Shown here: one piece after another, positions 22,858 through 32,187 of the stretch
How the letters are laid out: every line of letters begins with the position of its first letter
Numbering within the stretch: the first letter of the stretch is position 1
IMG/VR virus record: IMGVR_UViG_3300020572_000005
Location: 1-64,000 of that record
Reading direction: 5' to 3' (one strand)
Source of the DNA: a virus
Length of the DNA stretch: 64,000 nt
Program-made: the position numbers and the translations under genes
The notes under the pieces: model-generated
What the model saw: the letters and a program-made list of their open reading frames with translations, nothing else
Databases searched by the model: none
What the model was told of the DNA's origin: nothing

Positions 22858-24564
22858 TTATGCCTTATGATCAAAGTTCACGTAAAAAGTTGCCTCTTCT
22901 ATCACAGTGTTTGAACTGACTGCGGTAGCGTAGCGTATAAAGTTGCTGATGTCGTTTAAATTAACGCCGTTACCGGTCCAATTGGCACGGCTACGACTAA
23001 GTTCTGTGTCTAGTCTATCCAATGTAATAAGTGTTGTTTTAAATGGTACAATGTTTTGTTTAAATGCCTGTGTGCCTTGACGACTTGCATGTTCTAATGC
23101 TGCCTTGCTAATTCTATATGTTTCAAAACGAGGTTCTGGAGCAACAACACTTTTGCTGCCTGTGCTGCCAATGTTAATGATATGCCCAGTTTTTCCTGCT
23201 GTTTTCCACGCATCATACACAGCCATGTATATTTGTGATTGTGCAAAGTTGGCCCAGTCTTCTTGTGGAGGACCGTCGAATGCATTATTAACAAACACAT
23301 CAAAGTCTAAACTTATTTCTGCAATTTCTTTGGCATGCTTTGTAATGTCGTAACCTTGAGCACGGCTAATACTAGTTCCGCCAAAGGTCTGTGTCAATTG
23401 TAGCCCTAGTCCACGATTGCCGCCAGTGATTAAGAATGTTTTTGTCATTTTAGTTTGATCCCATACTTTTTGAAACTGCTTGCCGCAGGTCATTGCACAC
23501 TCAAACAGTCGTTCGGGAAATGTATTATACTTCCAACTGTTTACAAGGTCTACCCAAAAAGAGTTGGCAAACACTTGTTCTAGTGAACGATGATGTATGT
23601 TTAAGTTGTCAGCACCGTGGCGGTTGACAAATTCTTGAACTTGATTCTTTCCATCCACTGTGCTCAAATCATTACTGCACGGCAGCACCGATTGATCACG
23701 GAACCTGGCATCACTTAGATTGTGATTTAACATGTTGCACGGCAATACCAATCCTGCGGCATTGATAGCAACTTTGTTGCCTTTTAGTGAGTCACAACAA
23801 ATTTCTGTGCGGGCAAAATATTCTTTGATATCTGGGTATTGTTTTTTTAAATCTGGCAGTATGTTAATGCTTTTGTTTTTGTACTGCGGCAGAGCAGTGG
23901 GTTTTATAACATACTCTGTTTGTCCTTGCCGATTTTGTACGGGCCACTCAGAAAATTCTTCCATACTGGTGTGATTCAAGAACCTACCAGTGGCACGATG
24001 TTTAAAATCTTTGAACCCCAGCTGGATGCTTAACTCTCGCGCCTGATCAACTTGATGCTGGTTATGCTCAAATATGATGTAGTTCCATACTGCACGTCCA
24101 CCTGCGTTAATGTATGCAGTGGCATTGCTGATAATCTTGTCAAAGTCTGTGTTGCGTCTATACAAGTGGTTGGTATCAGCAAGACCGTCGATGTTAAAGT
24201 CTACTTGACCGTAACCGCCAACAATCTTGGCCATCTCAGTCCAGTATTCTGCATTGTGTGCTCCACCATTGGTGTGTACGTATAACCAAAGCGTAGGGCA
24301 CTTGTGTCTGAAGTTGCGCAAGATGTCCAGGAAGTCTGGATGCATGATAGGATCGCCATAACTGCCACAGAAGAATACCTGACGTAATCTATTGCACAGT
24401 TCTTCTGGGAACGCTGTATCTATCACTGATCTAGAAAGATGCTCCAGCGTGAGATATGGGTTAACTCCTGACCCGTTGTTGTTGCGAGGGCACTGAGGAC
24501 AAGCGGCATTACAATATGTTGTAATCTCTATCTGATATTCGTCTATTAAATTATAATCAAACAT
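22858..24564 (-). CDS. Radical SAM protein fused to short-chain dehydrogenase
   Basis: A 568-residue two-domain protein. Residues 1-372 are radical SAM: Cys18, Cys22 and Cys25 in 'CNAACPQC' bind the 4Fe-4S cluster, and extra Cys near 260-280 and 355-365 ('EICCDSLKG', 'VLPCNML', 'CAMTCGKQ') fit a SPASM-like auxiliary cluster region. Residues 373-568 are SDR: 'TFLITGGNRGLGLQL' is the NAD(P) loop TGxxxGxG, 'NIGSTGS' has the Ser, and 'TYRISK' the YxxxK pair. The SDR part begins with a Met (nt 23448) but has no Shine-Dalgarno, so a true fusion is likely. It would couple radical chemistry to a redox step on an unknown substrate. Confidence 0.88.
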   Translation of the reverse strand: MFDYNLIDEYQIEITTYCNAACPQCPRNNNGSGVNPYLTLEHLSRSVIDTAFPEELCNRLRQVFFCGSYGDPIMHPDFLDILRNFRHKCPTLWLYVHTNGGAHNAEYWTEMAKIVGGYGQVDFNIDGLADTNHLYRRNTDFDKIISNATAYINAGGRAVWNYIIFEHNQHQVDQARELSIQLGFKDFKHRATGRFLNHTSMEEFSEWPVQNRQGQTEYVIKPTALPQYKNKSINILPDLKKQYPDIKEYFARTEICCDSLKGNKVAINAAGLVLPCNMLNHNLSDARFRDQSVLPCSNDLSTVDGKNQVQEFVNRHGADNLNIHHRSLEQVFANSFWVDLVNSWKYNTFPERLFECAMTCGKQFQKVWDQTKMTKTFLITGGNRGLGLQLTQTFGGTSISRAQGYDITKHAKEIAEISLDFDVFVNNAFDGPPQEDWANFAQSQIYMAVYDAWKTAGKTGHIINIGSTGSKSVVAPEPRFETYRISKAALEHASRQGTQAFKQNIVPFKTTLITLDRLDTELSRSRANWTGNGVNLNDISNFIRYATAVSSNTVIEEATFYVNFDHKA

Positions 24565-25087
24565 TTAATTTAAAAAAATCTTTTATTTCTTGCAACACGT
24601 GATCGCTTGTGGAAAACATCGTGTCTTCAAGATGCATGCCACTGGGATTCTGTTGTTTTATAATCCATAACAGTTCCGGAGATTCAAAATTTAACTTCCA
24701 TACGCCGTTATGTCCAAGATAATGATTGGGGCAAATAAATTCTGGAAGATCTAGTCCTTGAACACGGCAACTTGCAAGATAACTGGATTCATACTCGGGG
24801 TAGAACTTGCCCAAGTGTGTAAGTTTGCAATAATCAATTTGGTCTAGATCAATTTGATCAAAACAAATCTTTTTAATAAACACATGATGATCTTGATCTA
24901 CTGTGGTCCAATCTGTTTTTTTGTTGTAGTGATGAATAGCAAGACAATGTGGTCCGTCTATGATATCGATATTAAAATTGAAATGTTTATTTATGTTGCC
25001 TTGATGTAAACATACATCATCTACAAAAATTTTTACGTCTGGAATAGAAAAAAAATTGTTGTAATCAAAGTCTATGGATAGTTGCAT
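24557..25087 (-). CDS. Unknown protein within the radical SAM cluster
   Basis: A 176-residue protein from ATG at 25087, with GGGAGG just upstream and a TAATG overlap with the preceding gene. The first half is beta-rich ('FSIPDVKIFVDDVCLHQGNI', 'FNIDIIDGPHCLAIHHYN'), like a small jelly-roll or carbohydrate-binding sandwich. The second half has 'GHNGVWKLNFESPELLWIIK'. It lies between two radical SAM genes, overlapping both, so it is likely a partner or the substrate carrier of the pathway. No family recognised. Confidence 0.65.
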   Translation of the reverse strand: MQLSIDFDYNNFFSIPDVKIFVDDVCLHQGNINKHFNFNIDIIDGPHCLAIHHYNKKTDWTTVDQDHHVFIKKICFDQIDLDQIDYCKLTHLGKFYPEYESSYLASCRVQGLDLPEFICPNHYLGHNGVWKLNFESPELLWIIKQQNPSGMHLEDTMFSTSDHVLQEIKDFFKLNV

Positions 25088-26586
25088 TATCCCTCCCACA
25101 CTTCGATATTTTCTTTGTACTTGTCGATGATAATTTTTAAATGATCATCCCCTTTCCACAAAGGATAACCTAGTTTAACCACGTGCTCTTGAAGTATTAC
25201 TCGTCTGCGCACACGCTCTTTATAGTCTAATTCAGGTGTTTCGGTGCACATCCAGTTAATACTTTGCGGACGTTGTTCTTTAAGACCTACTAAATTGTAT
25301 TTCTCATAGTTGTTGTAAATTTCAGTTCCGGGCTCAATTGTGGCAGTGGTGCCTAAGTTAATTCCAATTATACTACCAGATGCTACAAAACGTTGCCATT
25401 TGGTTAACATGTTTAATGTATTGTCAAAATCTTCCAGGGTCTCTCCAGGCAGACCAGAAATTAACATAAAGTAAAACTTCATTTTGTATTTGGTCAGTTG
25501 TTCAAGATTGAACTCTAAATCCAAATTGGTAAACCCCTTGCGCATTTTTTTACGTAATCTATCACTGCCAGTTTCTACGCCAGTGACCAAGGTATTTCCT
25601 CCTGCCCTCCAAAACTTATGAAATTTGTTTTCGTCAAATTGCCGCATTGACCTAATGATCCAATACCCACTGATCGAAAAATATCTATCTGGCAGATTTT
25701 TTTGTTTGTAGTACTTGAGGATGGTATCTAAAAATTCATCAAAGTCTTGTAAATCTCCGTTGATTAAATCATCATGAAAATAAAAATGTTGTACTTTGTA
25801 ACGTTCGTAGTAATGTATCATTTCCTGCCCTAGCAGAGACCCCTGTCGTGCCCGGTAGGACCCGTGCTCGGAACTCATCTCACAAAAAATACAACTCCGT
25901 ACACAACCTCGGCAGCTTTCTATTGGTAATACTCCCCCGAGATATCCATTTTGATATGATTCGATGTCTAAATCACTATAGTCTGCAAACGGAATCAAGT
26001 TTGCATCCGTTAGCGGCGTTGGACTTGAGTTATTCAGACCCGGAAGGTTACGTTCACCTGCTAAAAATTTCGGAAACGTATTTTCAGTCTCACCCTTGAG
26101 ATAATAGTCAATTAGACCTGCTGACAGCAAAGATTCGGCATATGTAGCAACTGGGGCCCAATGCGAACTCATATTTTGACTTCTGACTAATCCTTGCCCA
26201 CCTACTATGATTGTACCATTATACACTGGACGTATTTTGTTTAACAAATCTGAAACAAATCTCTGACATTGCCAACTGAAAACGCTAATACACAATACCG
26301 TAGGGCGGTGTTTCAGTACGGTATTGACCCATTGGTCAATCCAGGTTTGATAAACTATAGAAGTCTCGGGCGATAATATTTTATCAAACAACACAAAATA
26401 ATCATCAATTTCTTTAGCAGCTTGCCCGTGAGTTTTTACAAAGTTAATAAAAAAATCTTTGTTGATATCCAACACACGGCTAGTTTTGCCAGTTTGATTA
26501 CATAAAGATTTGAGAATGCCTGGCGCAGATTGTGGACGAACCGGCGCGATCCTTGGGACACTTAGAATTATTACATCATATATCAT
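25087..26586 (-). CDS. B12-binding-type radical SAM protein
   Basis: A 499-residue protein from ATG at 26586 (ATGA overlap). The first ~200 residues look like a cobalamin-binding-like Rossmann region ('IILSVPRIAPVRPQSAPGIL', 'TIIVGGQGLVRS'), though the usual DxHxxG is not seen. 'CRGCVRSCIFCE' near residue 230 contains CxxxCxxC for the 4Fe-4S cluster. 'LISGLPGETLEDFDNTLNML' near 385 is typical of the B12-radical SAM class. Members methylate or rearrange natural products, lipids or nucleic acids. The substrate here is unknown. Confidence 0.88.
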   Translation of the reverse strand: MIYDVIILSVPRIAPVRPQSAPGILKSLCNQTGKTSRVLDINKDFFINFVKTHGQAAKEIDDYFVLFDKILSPETSIVYQTWIDQWVNTVLKHRPTVLCISVFSWQCQRFVSDLLNKIRPVYNGTIIVGGQGLVRSQNMSSHWAPVATYAESLLSAGLIDYYLKGETENTFPKFLAGERNLPGLNNSSPTPLTDANLIPFADYSDLDIESYQNGYLGGVLPIESCRGCVRSCIFCEMSSEHGSYRARQGSLLGQEMIHYYERYKVQHFYFHDDLINGDLQDFDEFLDTILKYYKQKNLPDRYFSISGYWIIRSMRQFDENKFHKFWRAGGNTLVTGVETGSDRLRKKMRKGFTNLDLEFNLEQLTKYKMKFYFMLISGLPGETLEDFDNTLNMLTKWQRFVASGSIIGINLGTTATIEPGTEIYNNYEKYNLVGLKEQRPQSINWMCTETPELDYKERVRRRVILQEHVVKLGYPLWKGDDHLKIIIDKYKENIEVWEG

Positions 26587-27503
26587 TTTAGTTGTTCTTC
26601 TATTTTCCATTGCTTGCTAAAACTTGTTCCGTTTGTGTCTTGACTACATGTTGAACGACAAATTCTATGCGGGGATTTGTGCCAACTTGGCACTAATTTT
26701 TGATTCCAATCGGTGAGCAAGTATTTTGCTTGACTATCTAATGTAAACACTTCAGCACCAAACCAACAACATGGCAATAAACTACCATCGGCTGCGACGT
26801 AAACACTCTGCTCATTGAGAGCATGGCAACTAATCTGTGTATTTAACGTACTAACGTTGGGTAAGTTATATCCGTTTGGTGGATTCAAAAACTCAACTGG
26901 AGTACTTTGGAATCGCTTACTGACTTTGGCTCTAAACCAATTAAATCCCATGCTCTGGGCCAGATGTTGAGCAGCGTCTACTTGATGCTGATTGTGCTCG
27001 TATACTAACATATCCCAGTGCGCTGATCCACCAGCGTCAATAAACGCCTGTGCATTCTCTATAATTTTAGACCAGTGAGTATTACGTCTGTAGATATTAT
27101 TAGTGTCTTCCAGTCCATCTATACTAAAAACAACATAGTCATATGTTTGATTAAAAAGTTGTGCTAGTTCTCGCCACCATGCAGGAGTGCGAATACTACC
27201 ATTGGTATTCATGCCTAATACGATTGTTGGGTTGTGCTGTCTAAAATATTTGTAAATTTCAACAATATCTTGTGCCGCTGCTGGTTCACCAAAGTTGCCA
27301 CACATGAACATTTTTTCCAATGTAGGAATGTGCTCAACTGGCCATAATTGATGTATGTTTTCTAATCTAATCTCACTACGATGAATTGAATCCTGATAGA
27401 ATGCAGAATTCTCGCGACCGCATTGAGGGCAACTGGCATTACACACGGTAGTAGGTTCAATGTGCAACACACGAACTTGTTCTAGATCAAACTGTTTCAA
27501 CAT
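26583..27503 (-). CDS. Radical SAM protein with SPASM-like C-terminus
   Basis: A 306-residue protein from ATG at 27503, which overlaps the end of gp46 by 17 nt. Cys21, Cys25 and Cys28 in 'CNASCPQC' bind the cluster. 'MCGNFGEP' and 'FSIDGLEDTNNIYRRNT' match the related protein at 22858-24564 closely, so the two are paralogues. The C-terminal Cys set ('LLPCCWFG', 'ICRSTCSQD') suggests an auxiliary cluster. It is the first of three radical SAM genes in the operon. Confidence 0.88.
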   Translation of the reverse strand: MLKQFDLEQVRVLHIEPTTVCNASCPQCGRENSAFYQDSIHRSEIRLENIHQLWPVEHIPTLEKMFMCGNFGEPAAAQDIVEIYKYFRQHNPTIVLGMNTNGSIRTPAWWRELAQLFNQTYDYVVFSIDGLEDTNNIYRRNTHWSKIIENAQAFIDAGGSAHWDMLVYEHNQHQVDAAQHLAQSMGFNWFRAKVSKRFQSTPVEFLNPPNGYNLPNVSTLNTQISCHALNEQSVYVAADGSLLPCCWFGAEVFTLDSQAKYLLTDWNQKLVPSWHKSPHRICRSTCSQDTNGTSFSKQWKIEEQLK

Positions 27504-29568
27504 CTGTATTATAACTGGTAAACCCGTTTTCTTTAACAACTTTGAGAATGTTCTCTACACGACCAGCAAGTTCGTCTCTATGCGATACCAGCCATATACT
27601 CTTGCAACGTTCTCGGCTCATTTTCTTAAGCAATGCCAGGGCATTTTCCACACCTTGTGTGTCTAGGCCGTTGTCAATCAGCTCGTCAATGAACAACAAG
27701 TTGATTGGTGAGTACAAACTTTCCCATACATCACGGAACGCCCAACTCATTGATAGGATCAATCGGTTACGTTCACCACGCGATAAGTTATCAAAGTCTA
27801 GTTCACGACCCAGTTCTTCAATCATCACACTCAAATCGTTTTGGAACTTCACAGTATGTGGCAACCCAATACGATCCAAGTAGTGTGTGAGTCGTGCGTT
27901 CAGATAACTCAAGTTTTGATCAATAATCTTCTTGCGTACAAAACTATCTTTACTTGTTAATAGTTTGAGCAAGAAGTCTTGATGTTCTTGTAGTCTTGTG
28001 AGATCGTTAAGTGTATCGTAGCTGACAGTTTGCAGGGCTTGTTGTTGCATTTCTGTAATCTGTTCAGTGTAAGGATCCCGTTCTTCGCCTTTGGTAGCAA
28101 TTTGTGTCAGTAACGTGTTCATACGACTGCGGTGATCAACAGCCTGTGCTTCTGTATCGTAGTGTGTGATAGGTTGTGTGCCAACTTCTACCGGTGTGTG
28201 CTCTGCCAGTTGTTCGGCATAAGGATCTATTTCCGCATGTTTTGCATCAATCTTGTGCTGAATGTTTTCTAGTTCACTTGAGTGACGAATAGCTTCTGTT
28301 TCTGTTTGGTAGTGTGTGGTAGGTTTAGTGCCCAACACACCCAGTGCTTGCAATGCATCTGTATTTTCCATCCATTGACTATTAGTACTCAAAGCCTGCA
28401 GTGCGGCTTCTTGTAGGGCTTTCTCTTTTGTTGCCAACACCGTTTCGTGCGTGGCGTCGTGGAAGTCTTGACCACATGCATAACACTTGTGATTTTTTAG
28501 TTCTTCAATTTCAATTTTGAGTTTATCAACGGCTTTTTGTTCTTTTGCCTCATCGGCAACGCACCTAGCAATCAGTTTTTCAAGATCCACAATGTCCTTG
28601 GCTTGTTGTGTATAAGCGGCCAAGTTCACATGTGCTTGTAGTTCTGCTGTGATATCAATATGACTGAGATTGTTATAAGTTAGTTCCAACTCGCCAATGT
28701 CTTTGTGTTGTTTTTGTCGCCAAGCAGTTTGTCGACCAACAAGTGCAGTATACGCATCTTGTTGTTGTTTCCTTGTGGTCCACACAGATAGATCTTTGTG
28801 AGCCAGCAGTTCCACTTCAATGTCAATTTTTGCTAGATCATCATACTGGGCAACTAGATATGCCACATCACTGTCGTACTTTTTCTGCCAAAGCACTTGC
28901 CTGCGTTTCAAACTTTCAATCTGTTCTTCAATGCGCTTGTTGGCTTCTTGCTCAGCACGGATACGAAATTCTTCTTGTGAGATGCTGTCTTTGGTCTGCC
29001 GGTTGAGTTCTTTGATAGCGTCTGCACGTTCTGAAAGCAAGGTAATACCCAACAACTGCTCGATGATGTTGCGTTGGTCATTGGCTTTTAAACTCAAGAA
29101 CGGTTCGGTATAGGTATTCAATGCCAGCACATGTTTGAACATGTCGTGACTCATGTTCATCACACGTTCGATGGCATCTTGAGTTTCTCGACTGTCGCCT
29201 TGCGCTTCGTCGGTGACCACTTGTGCTTCATTGTTGACATAGAATCGCAACACATTTGGTTTTCGTCCACGTTCAATCTTGTACTCCTGTCCGTTGACCA
29301 CAAAGTCTAAACTGACCAACATGCCTTTGCCATTGGTCTTGTTTACAAGATTGTCCTTGCGAATATTACTTAATGCGTTGCCATACAAGGCATAACTCAA
29401 GGCATTGATGATTGTGGTTTTGCCAGTACCATTGCGTGATCCGTCACCGCCCAGGTCTAGATTTTCTCCCAACACCAAGGTAAGGTCGTTGCGATCAAAC
29501 CCAATGCCTTGTGTGGCATTGCCCACACTCATAAAGTTTTTAACAGTTAAATTTTTAAATTTTATCAT
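27487..29568 (-). CDS. 46: Recombination endonuclease subunit, gp46-like
   Basis: A 693-residue SbcC/Rad50-type ATPase. Walker A 'GSRNGTGKTT' is at 43-52, the zinc hook 'CYACG' near 361 sits between two long coiled coils, the ABC signature 'LSRGERNRL' is near 594, and Walker B 'LLFIDELIDNGLD' near 625. With gp47 it forms the nuclease that resects DNA ends for recombination-dependent replication. The start overlaps the upstream gene by 14 nt. In T4, genes 46 and 47 are close; here two accessory genes separate them. Confidence 0.96.
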   Translation of the reverse strand: MIKFKNLTVKNFMSVGNATQGIGFDRNDLTLVLGENLDLGGDGSRNGTGKTTIINALSYALYGNALSNIRKDNLVNKTNGKGMLVSLDFVVNGQEYKIERGRKPNVLRFYVNNEAQVVTDEAQGDSRETQDAIERVMNMSHDMFKHVLALNTYTEPFLSLKANDQRNIIEQLLGITLLSERADAIKELNRQTKDSISQEEFRIRAEQEANKRIEEQIESLKRRQVLWQKKYDSDVAYLVAQYDDLAKIDIEVELLAHKDLSVWTTRKQQQDAYTALVGRQTAWRQKQHKDIGELELTYNNLSHIDITAELQAHVNLAAYTQQAKDIVDLEKLIARCVADEAKEQKAVDKLKIEIEELKNHKCYACGQDFHDATHETVLATKEKALQEAALQALSTNSQWMENTDALQALGVLGTKPTTHYQTETEAIRHSSELENIQHKIDAKHAEIDPYAEQLAEHTPVEVGTQPITHYDTEAQAVDHRSRMNTLLTQIATKGEERDPYTEQITEMQQQALQTVSYDTLNDLTRLQEHQDFLLKLLTSKDSFVRKKIIDQNLSYLNARLTHYLDRIGLPHTVKFQNDLSVMIEELGRELDFDNLSRGERNRLILSMSWAFRDVWESLYSPINLLFIDELIDNGLDTQGVENALALLKKMSRERCKSIWLVSHRDELAGRVENILKVVKENGFTSYNTDVETV

Positions 29569-30307
29569 TCCGTGTCTTTATTGCTTCTTGATAATGACGA
29601 TACAGCATGTTTTCTACTGCATCAATTTCTCTACTGTTACGCCAAGTCAACTCGATACTGGGCATAACATACTGTTTGATAAAATCAAACGCTACCAACG
29701 GCGTAGGTTGTACAATACCTAAATCTAAATCAGAATATTTACTTTTACGTTTAAAGTCACTCATGCCCTTTAACGGCTCGTGACAAATCCAATTTGCATC
29801 AATTTCAAGATATTCGCTATTGTCGACAAGCATAAATCGATAATCAATGCTGTGCTGTTCAAGTAGTAGTTTAGCATACTCAACATAATGTTGCGACCTT
29901 AGTTGGTGTTGATCAACCGAAATATATTGATGATGATATTTCTGTACCTCATCGGTAGTGGATGCACTACTGATCCAGAACTTATATTTACCGCAACTGA
30001 CTACATTATCTTTATACATAGGATCACTGGCAATAACGTCGTTCCAGAATACTGGATTGTTATGAGCAAGAACTAAATCTAATCTATTTGGCTGAGCCCA
30101 TTGTATTATTACCACATCGGCAGAATTGATATTTTGCTTTAGTTGATTAACAATAAACTCGTTTCCGGCACCATATCTGCTGTAGTTGTTGAGCTCTAGT
30201 TCCTTGGTCATCAACTTGATGATTTCGGGCCATTTCCAATATTTTGGATACCAGCCAGGAACAGCAATACTATCCCCATACCCATCTGCTAATGTCAATA
30301 ATCTCAT
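29555..30307 (-). CDS. Divergent SGNH-like protein
   Basis: A 250-residue protein. The N-terminus 'LTLADGYGDSIAVPGWYPKY' has the position of the SGNH nucleophile loop, with DGYGDS. 'NYSRYGAGNEFIVNQL' has the Gly/Asn block and 'ADVVIIQWAQPNRLD' the following strand. The C-terminal DxxH is not evident. It is similar in plan to the protein at 21202-21990. It sits between gp47 and gp46 on the same transcript, overlapping both neighbours by a few bases. Its role is unknown; surface-glycan or lipid hydrolysis is a guess. Confidence 0.6.
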   Translation of the reverse strand: MRLLTLADGYGDSIAVPGWYPKYWKWPEIIKLMTKELELNNYSRYGAGNEFIVNQLKQNINSADVVIIQWAQPNRLDLVLAHNNPVFWNDVIASDPMYKDNVVSCGKYKFWISSASTTDEVQKYHHQYISVDQHQLRSQHYVEYAKLLLEQHSIDYRFMLVDNSEYLEIDANWICHEPLKGMSDFKRKSKYSDLDLGIVQPTPLVAFDFIKQYVMPSIELTWRNSREIDAVENMLYRHYQEAIKTRNDKI

Positions 30308-31104
30308 GCAATTATATTCTGAATTTGGTCTGTATTGGTAAAAAAGTCAGCAAAATCGTTGTGTGGTATTTCAATGTTGTACTTTAACCAAATGTAGTAA
30401 TATACTACGGCTTGAGTCCAGATATCTGTAATATCTGTTAGATCTTTGGATTGTTTAGCCAACACGTAAGATAGTACTGTATTTGCAGTTACCACGGGAT
30501 CAATGTATTTGGCATTTGCCTTGCGCCACTCTGCCCACAAATTATGAAAATCGCCTGTTTTTACAATAGAGTTTAATATAGTATGGCATTCTTCGTAGTC
30601 AACATATAATTCTGCTACATCAAGAGAATTTTCATCTGATTCGCGCCATGCAGATCGTAGTGGATGATCACGCAGATATAAAAAATATTTTTCTCGATGT
30701 GCCCATGGCTCGTCAGTGTTCCACCCATCAATGGGCAACTGTTTTTTAATGCTACTCCTCATGGCTTTTTCAATCATGGTACGAGCAACCACTGGCCAAC
30801 TGTATTTACAATAACAAATTTTGATAGTGACTGCACCCGGAAACTCAGATTTAAACAGATCTGATTCATTATCAATTCCGTTGTCAACTAGAACACAGTA
30901 ATTTTTATCATCAAGGAATTCTATTCCTCCGGGCCAACAATCCTTGGTATATTTAGGAGCAATTAGATCTAGACTATGACTATCGCCAGTTGAAGAAAAT
31001 CCCAATGATTTTTTTGGTCTCATAAAGTTGTTGCCATGCAATGTTAACACTGCATTAACAAAGTGACCAAATCCTCCGCTAGGATACCAAACACAATAGA
31101 TCAT
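30304..31104 (-). CDS. Unknown protein, 'YPSGGFGHF' family
   Basis: A 266-residue protein starting 'MIYCVWYPSGGFGHFVNAVL', a Gly-rich loop after a beta-strand that recalls nucleotide- or sulfate-donor binding in sulfotransferase-like proteins. 'YFLYLRDHPLRSAWRESDEN' lies near residue 140. I recall similar proteins in aquatic phages but no tested function. It is linked by overlapping ends to gp47 upstream and the SGNH-like gene downstream. Accessory cargo of the replication operon. Confidence 0.6.
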   Translation of the reverse strand: MIYCVWYPSGGFGHFVNAVLTLHGNNFMRPKKSLGFSSTGDSHSLDLIAPKYTKDCWPGGIEFLDDKNYCVLVDNGIDNESDLFKSEFPGAVTIKICYCKYSWPVVARTMIEKAMRSSIKKQLPIDGWNTDEPWAHREKYFLYLRDHPLRSAWRESDENSLDVAELYVDYEECHTILNSIVKTGDFHNLWAEWRKANAKYIDPVVTANTVLSYVLAKQSKDLTDITDIWTQAVVYYYIWLKYNIEIPHNDFADFFTNTDQIQNIIA

Positions 31105-32117
31105 AGATTTTGATAGATCTTTAACAACAATTTTGGATCGTAAAATTCACTCTCAATATTTGTAAGTTGATCGGTAACAATTTGATCAACAGATTCAAAC
31201 TTTACTTCTCCAGGTGCCATGTCTGTGTCGACACCAGAATTTTTATTTGGGATTAGAGCCATTTCTCTCAATTGATATTCTTTAATATAGGTTTCTTTGA
31301 TGAAGTTGGCTTCTTCATAACTGATCTCAATGTCTAACTGCACTCGAACATGCATGTCTTTTGCTAGCACAATGGCAGCATTGTCGATAACCGAGCTCAG
31401 GCCTAGCACACGATAGCGTGGCTGCGCAGGCCAAGCATGATACACAGGATCCTGTCCCCACTCTAACACTGTCATGCCACGTTCGTCGTCTCCGGCATCA
31501 GCATAGTTGTGTGGAAAGCAGTTGCCAATGTAGGTAATGTTCTTTTTGGTCTGACGTTTGTGAAAGTGTCCGGTAAACACATGTTCAAAGTTGTTGAAGT
31601 CTTCTCTGCGGATCTCTCCGTGATCTGGCATCTCTACCATGGCATTCATCATGTATCCAGGCAGTTCAAAGTGCCCGAACATGTATTTGCCTGTTAGTTT
31701 TGGAATACGTTTATGGTCGTCGCCACACAGCCAAGGAGCAATGACCACATCACCAATGGTGGTCCAATCATTGCATATTTCAATATTGGGGAGATGCTTG
31801 GCCCATTCCACACTTTGTATATCTCGTTTGTCGCGATAGTACAGGTCGTGATTGCCAGGAATAAAATAAACACGTTCAAAGTTGTCATTCATGTGCTCCA
31901 GTGCTTGCAAACTGTAGTTTAGGGTGACAATGTTTAGGCTTGATCGATTGTTGTGCCAGTCGCCCAAGAACAAACAGGTTTCGCAACCTTCTTCTTTTGC
32001 TTTGGCAGTGGCCCACTTGACAAAAGCCAAACAGTCTTCGTTGTGCAGGGTGCTGTTTGACTTGAGTCCAAAGTGAATGTCGGTAAAGATTGCGGCTTTT
32101 TTAAATAGATTGGACAT
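31101..32117 (-). CDS. 47: Recombination endonuclease, gp47-like
   Basis: A 338-residue SbcD/Mre11-type phosphoesterase. Metal-binding motifs are in order: 'FTDIHFG' near residue 12, 'FLGDWHNNR' near 50, 'IPGNHDLYY' near 88, 'GHFEL' near 145 and 'GHFHKR' near 180. It is the nuclease partner of gp46. ATG at 32117 is preferred over a TTG 21 nt upstream. No good Shine-Dalgarno is seen; translation may follow from gp55 upstream. The 70-nt gap to gp55 holds a weak TTGTTT-17-TACAAT promoter candidate. Confidence 0.96.
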   Translation of the reverse strand: MSNLFKKAAIFTDIHFGLKSNSTLHNEDCLAFVKWATAKAKEEGCETCLFLGDWHNNRSSLNIVTLNYSLQALEHMNDNFERVYFIPGNHDLYYRDKRDIQSVEWAKHLPNIEICNDWTTIGDVVIAPWLCGDDHKRIPKLTGKYMFGHFELPGYMMNAMVEMPDHGEIRREDFNNFEHVFTGHFHKRQTKKNITYIGNCFPHNYADAGDDERGMTVLEWGQDPVYHAWPAQPRYRVLGLSSVIDNAAIVLAKDMHVRVQLDIEISYEEANFIKETYIKEYQLREMALIPNKNSGVDTDMAPGEVKFESVDQIVTDQLTNIESEFYDPKLLLKIYQNL

Positions 32118-32187
32118 AGTTATATAAGGTAATACCAACTATTATTGTACTACCTGTGTTGCTGAGAAACAACCGTTATGGCAAGAT

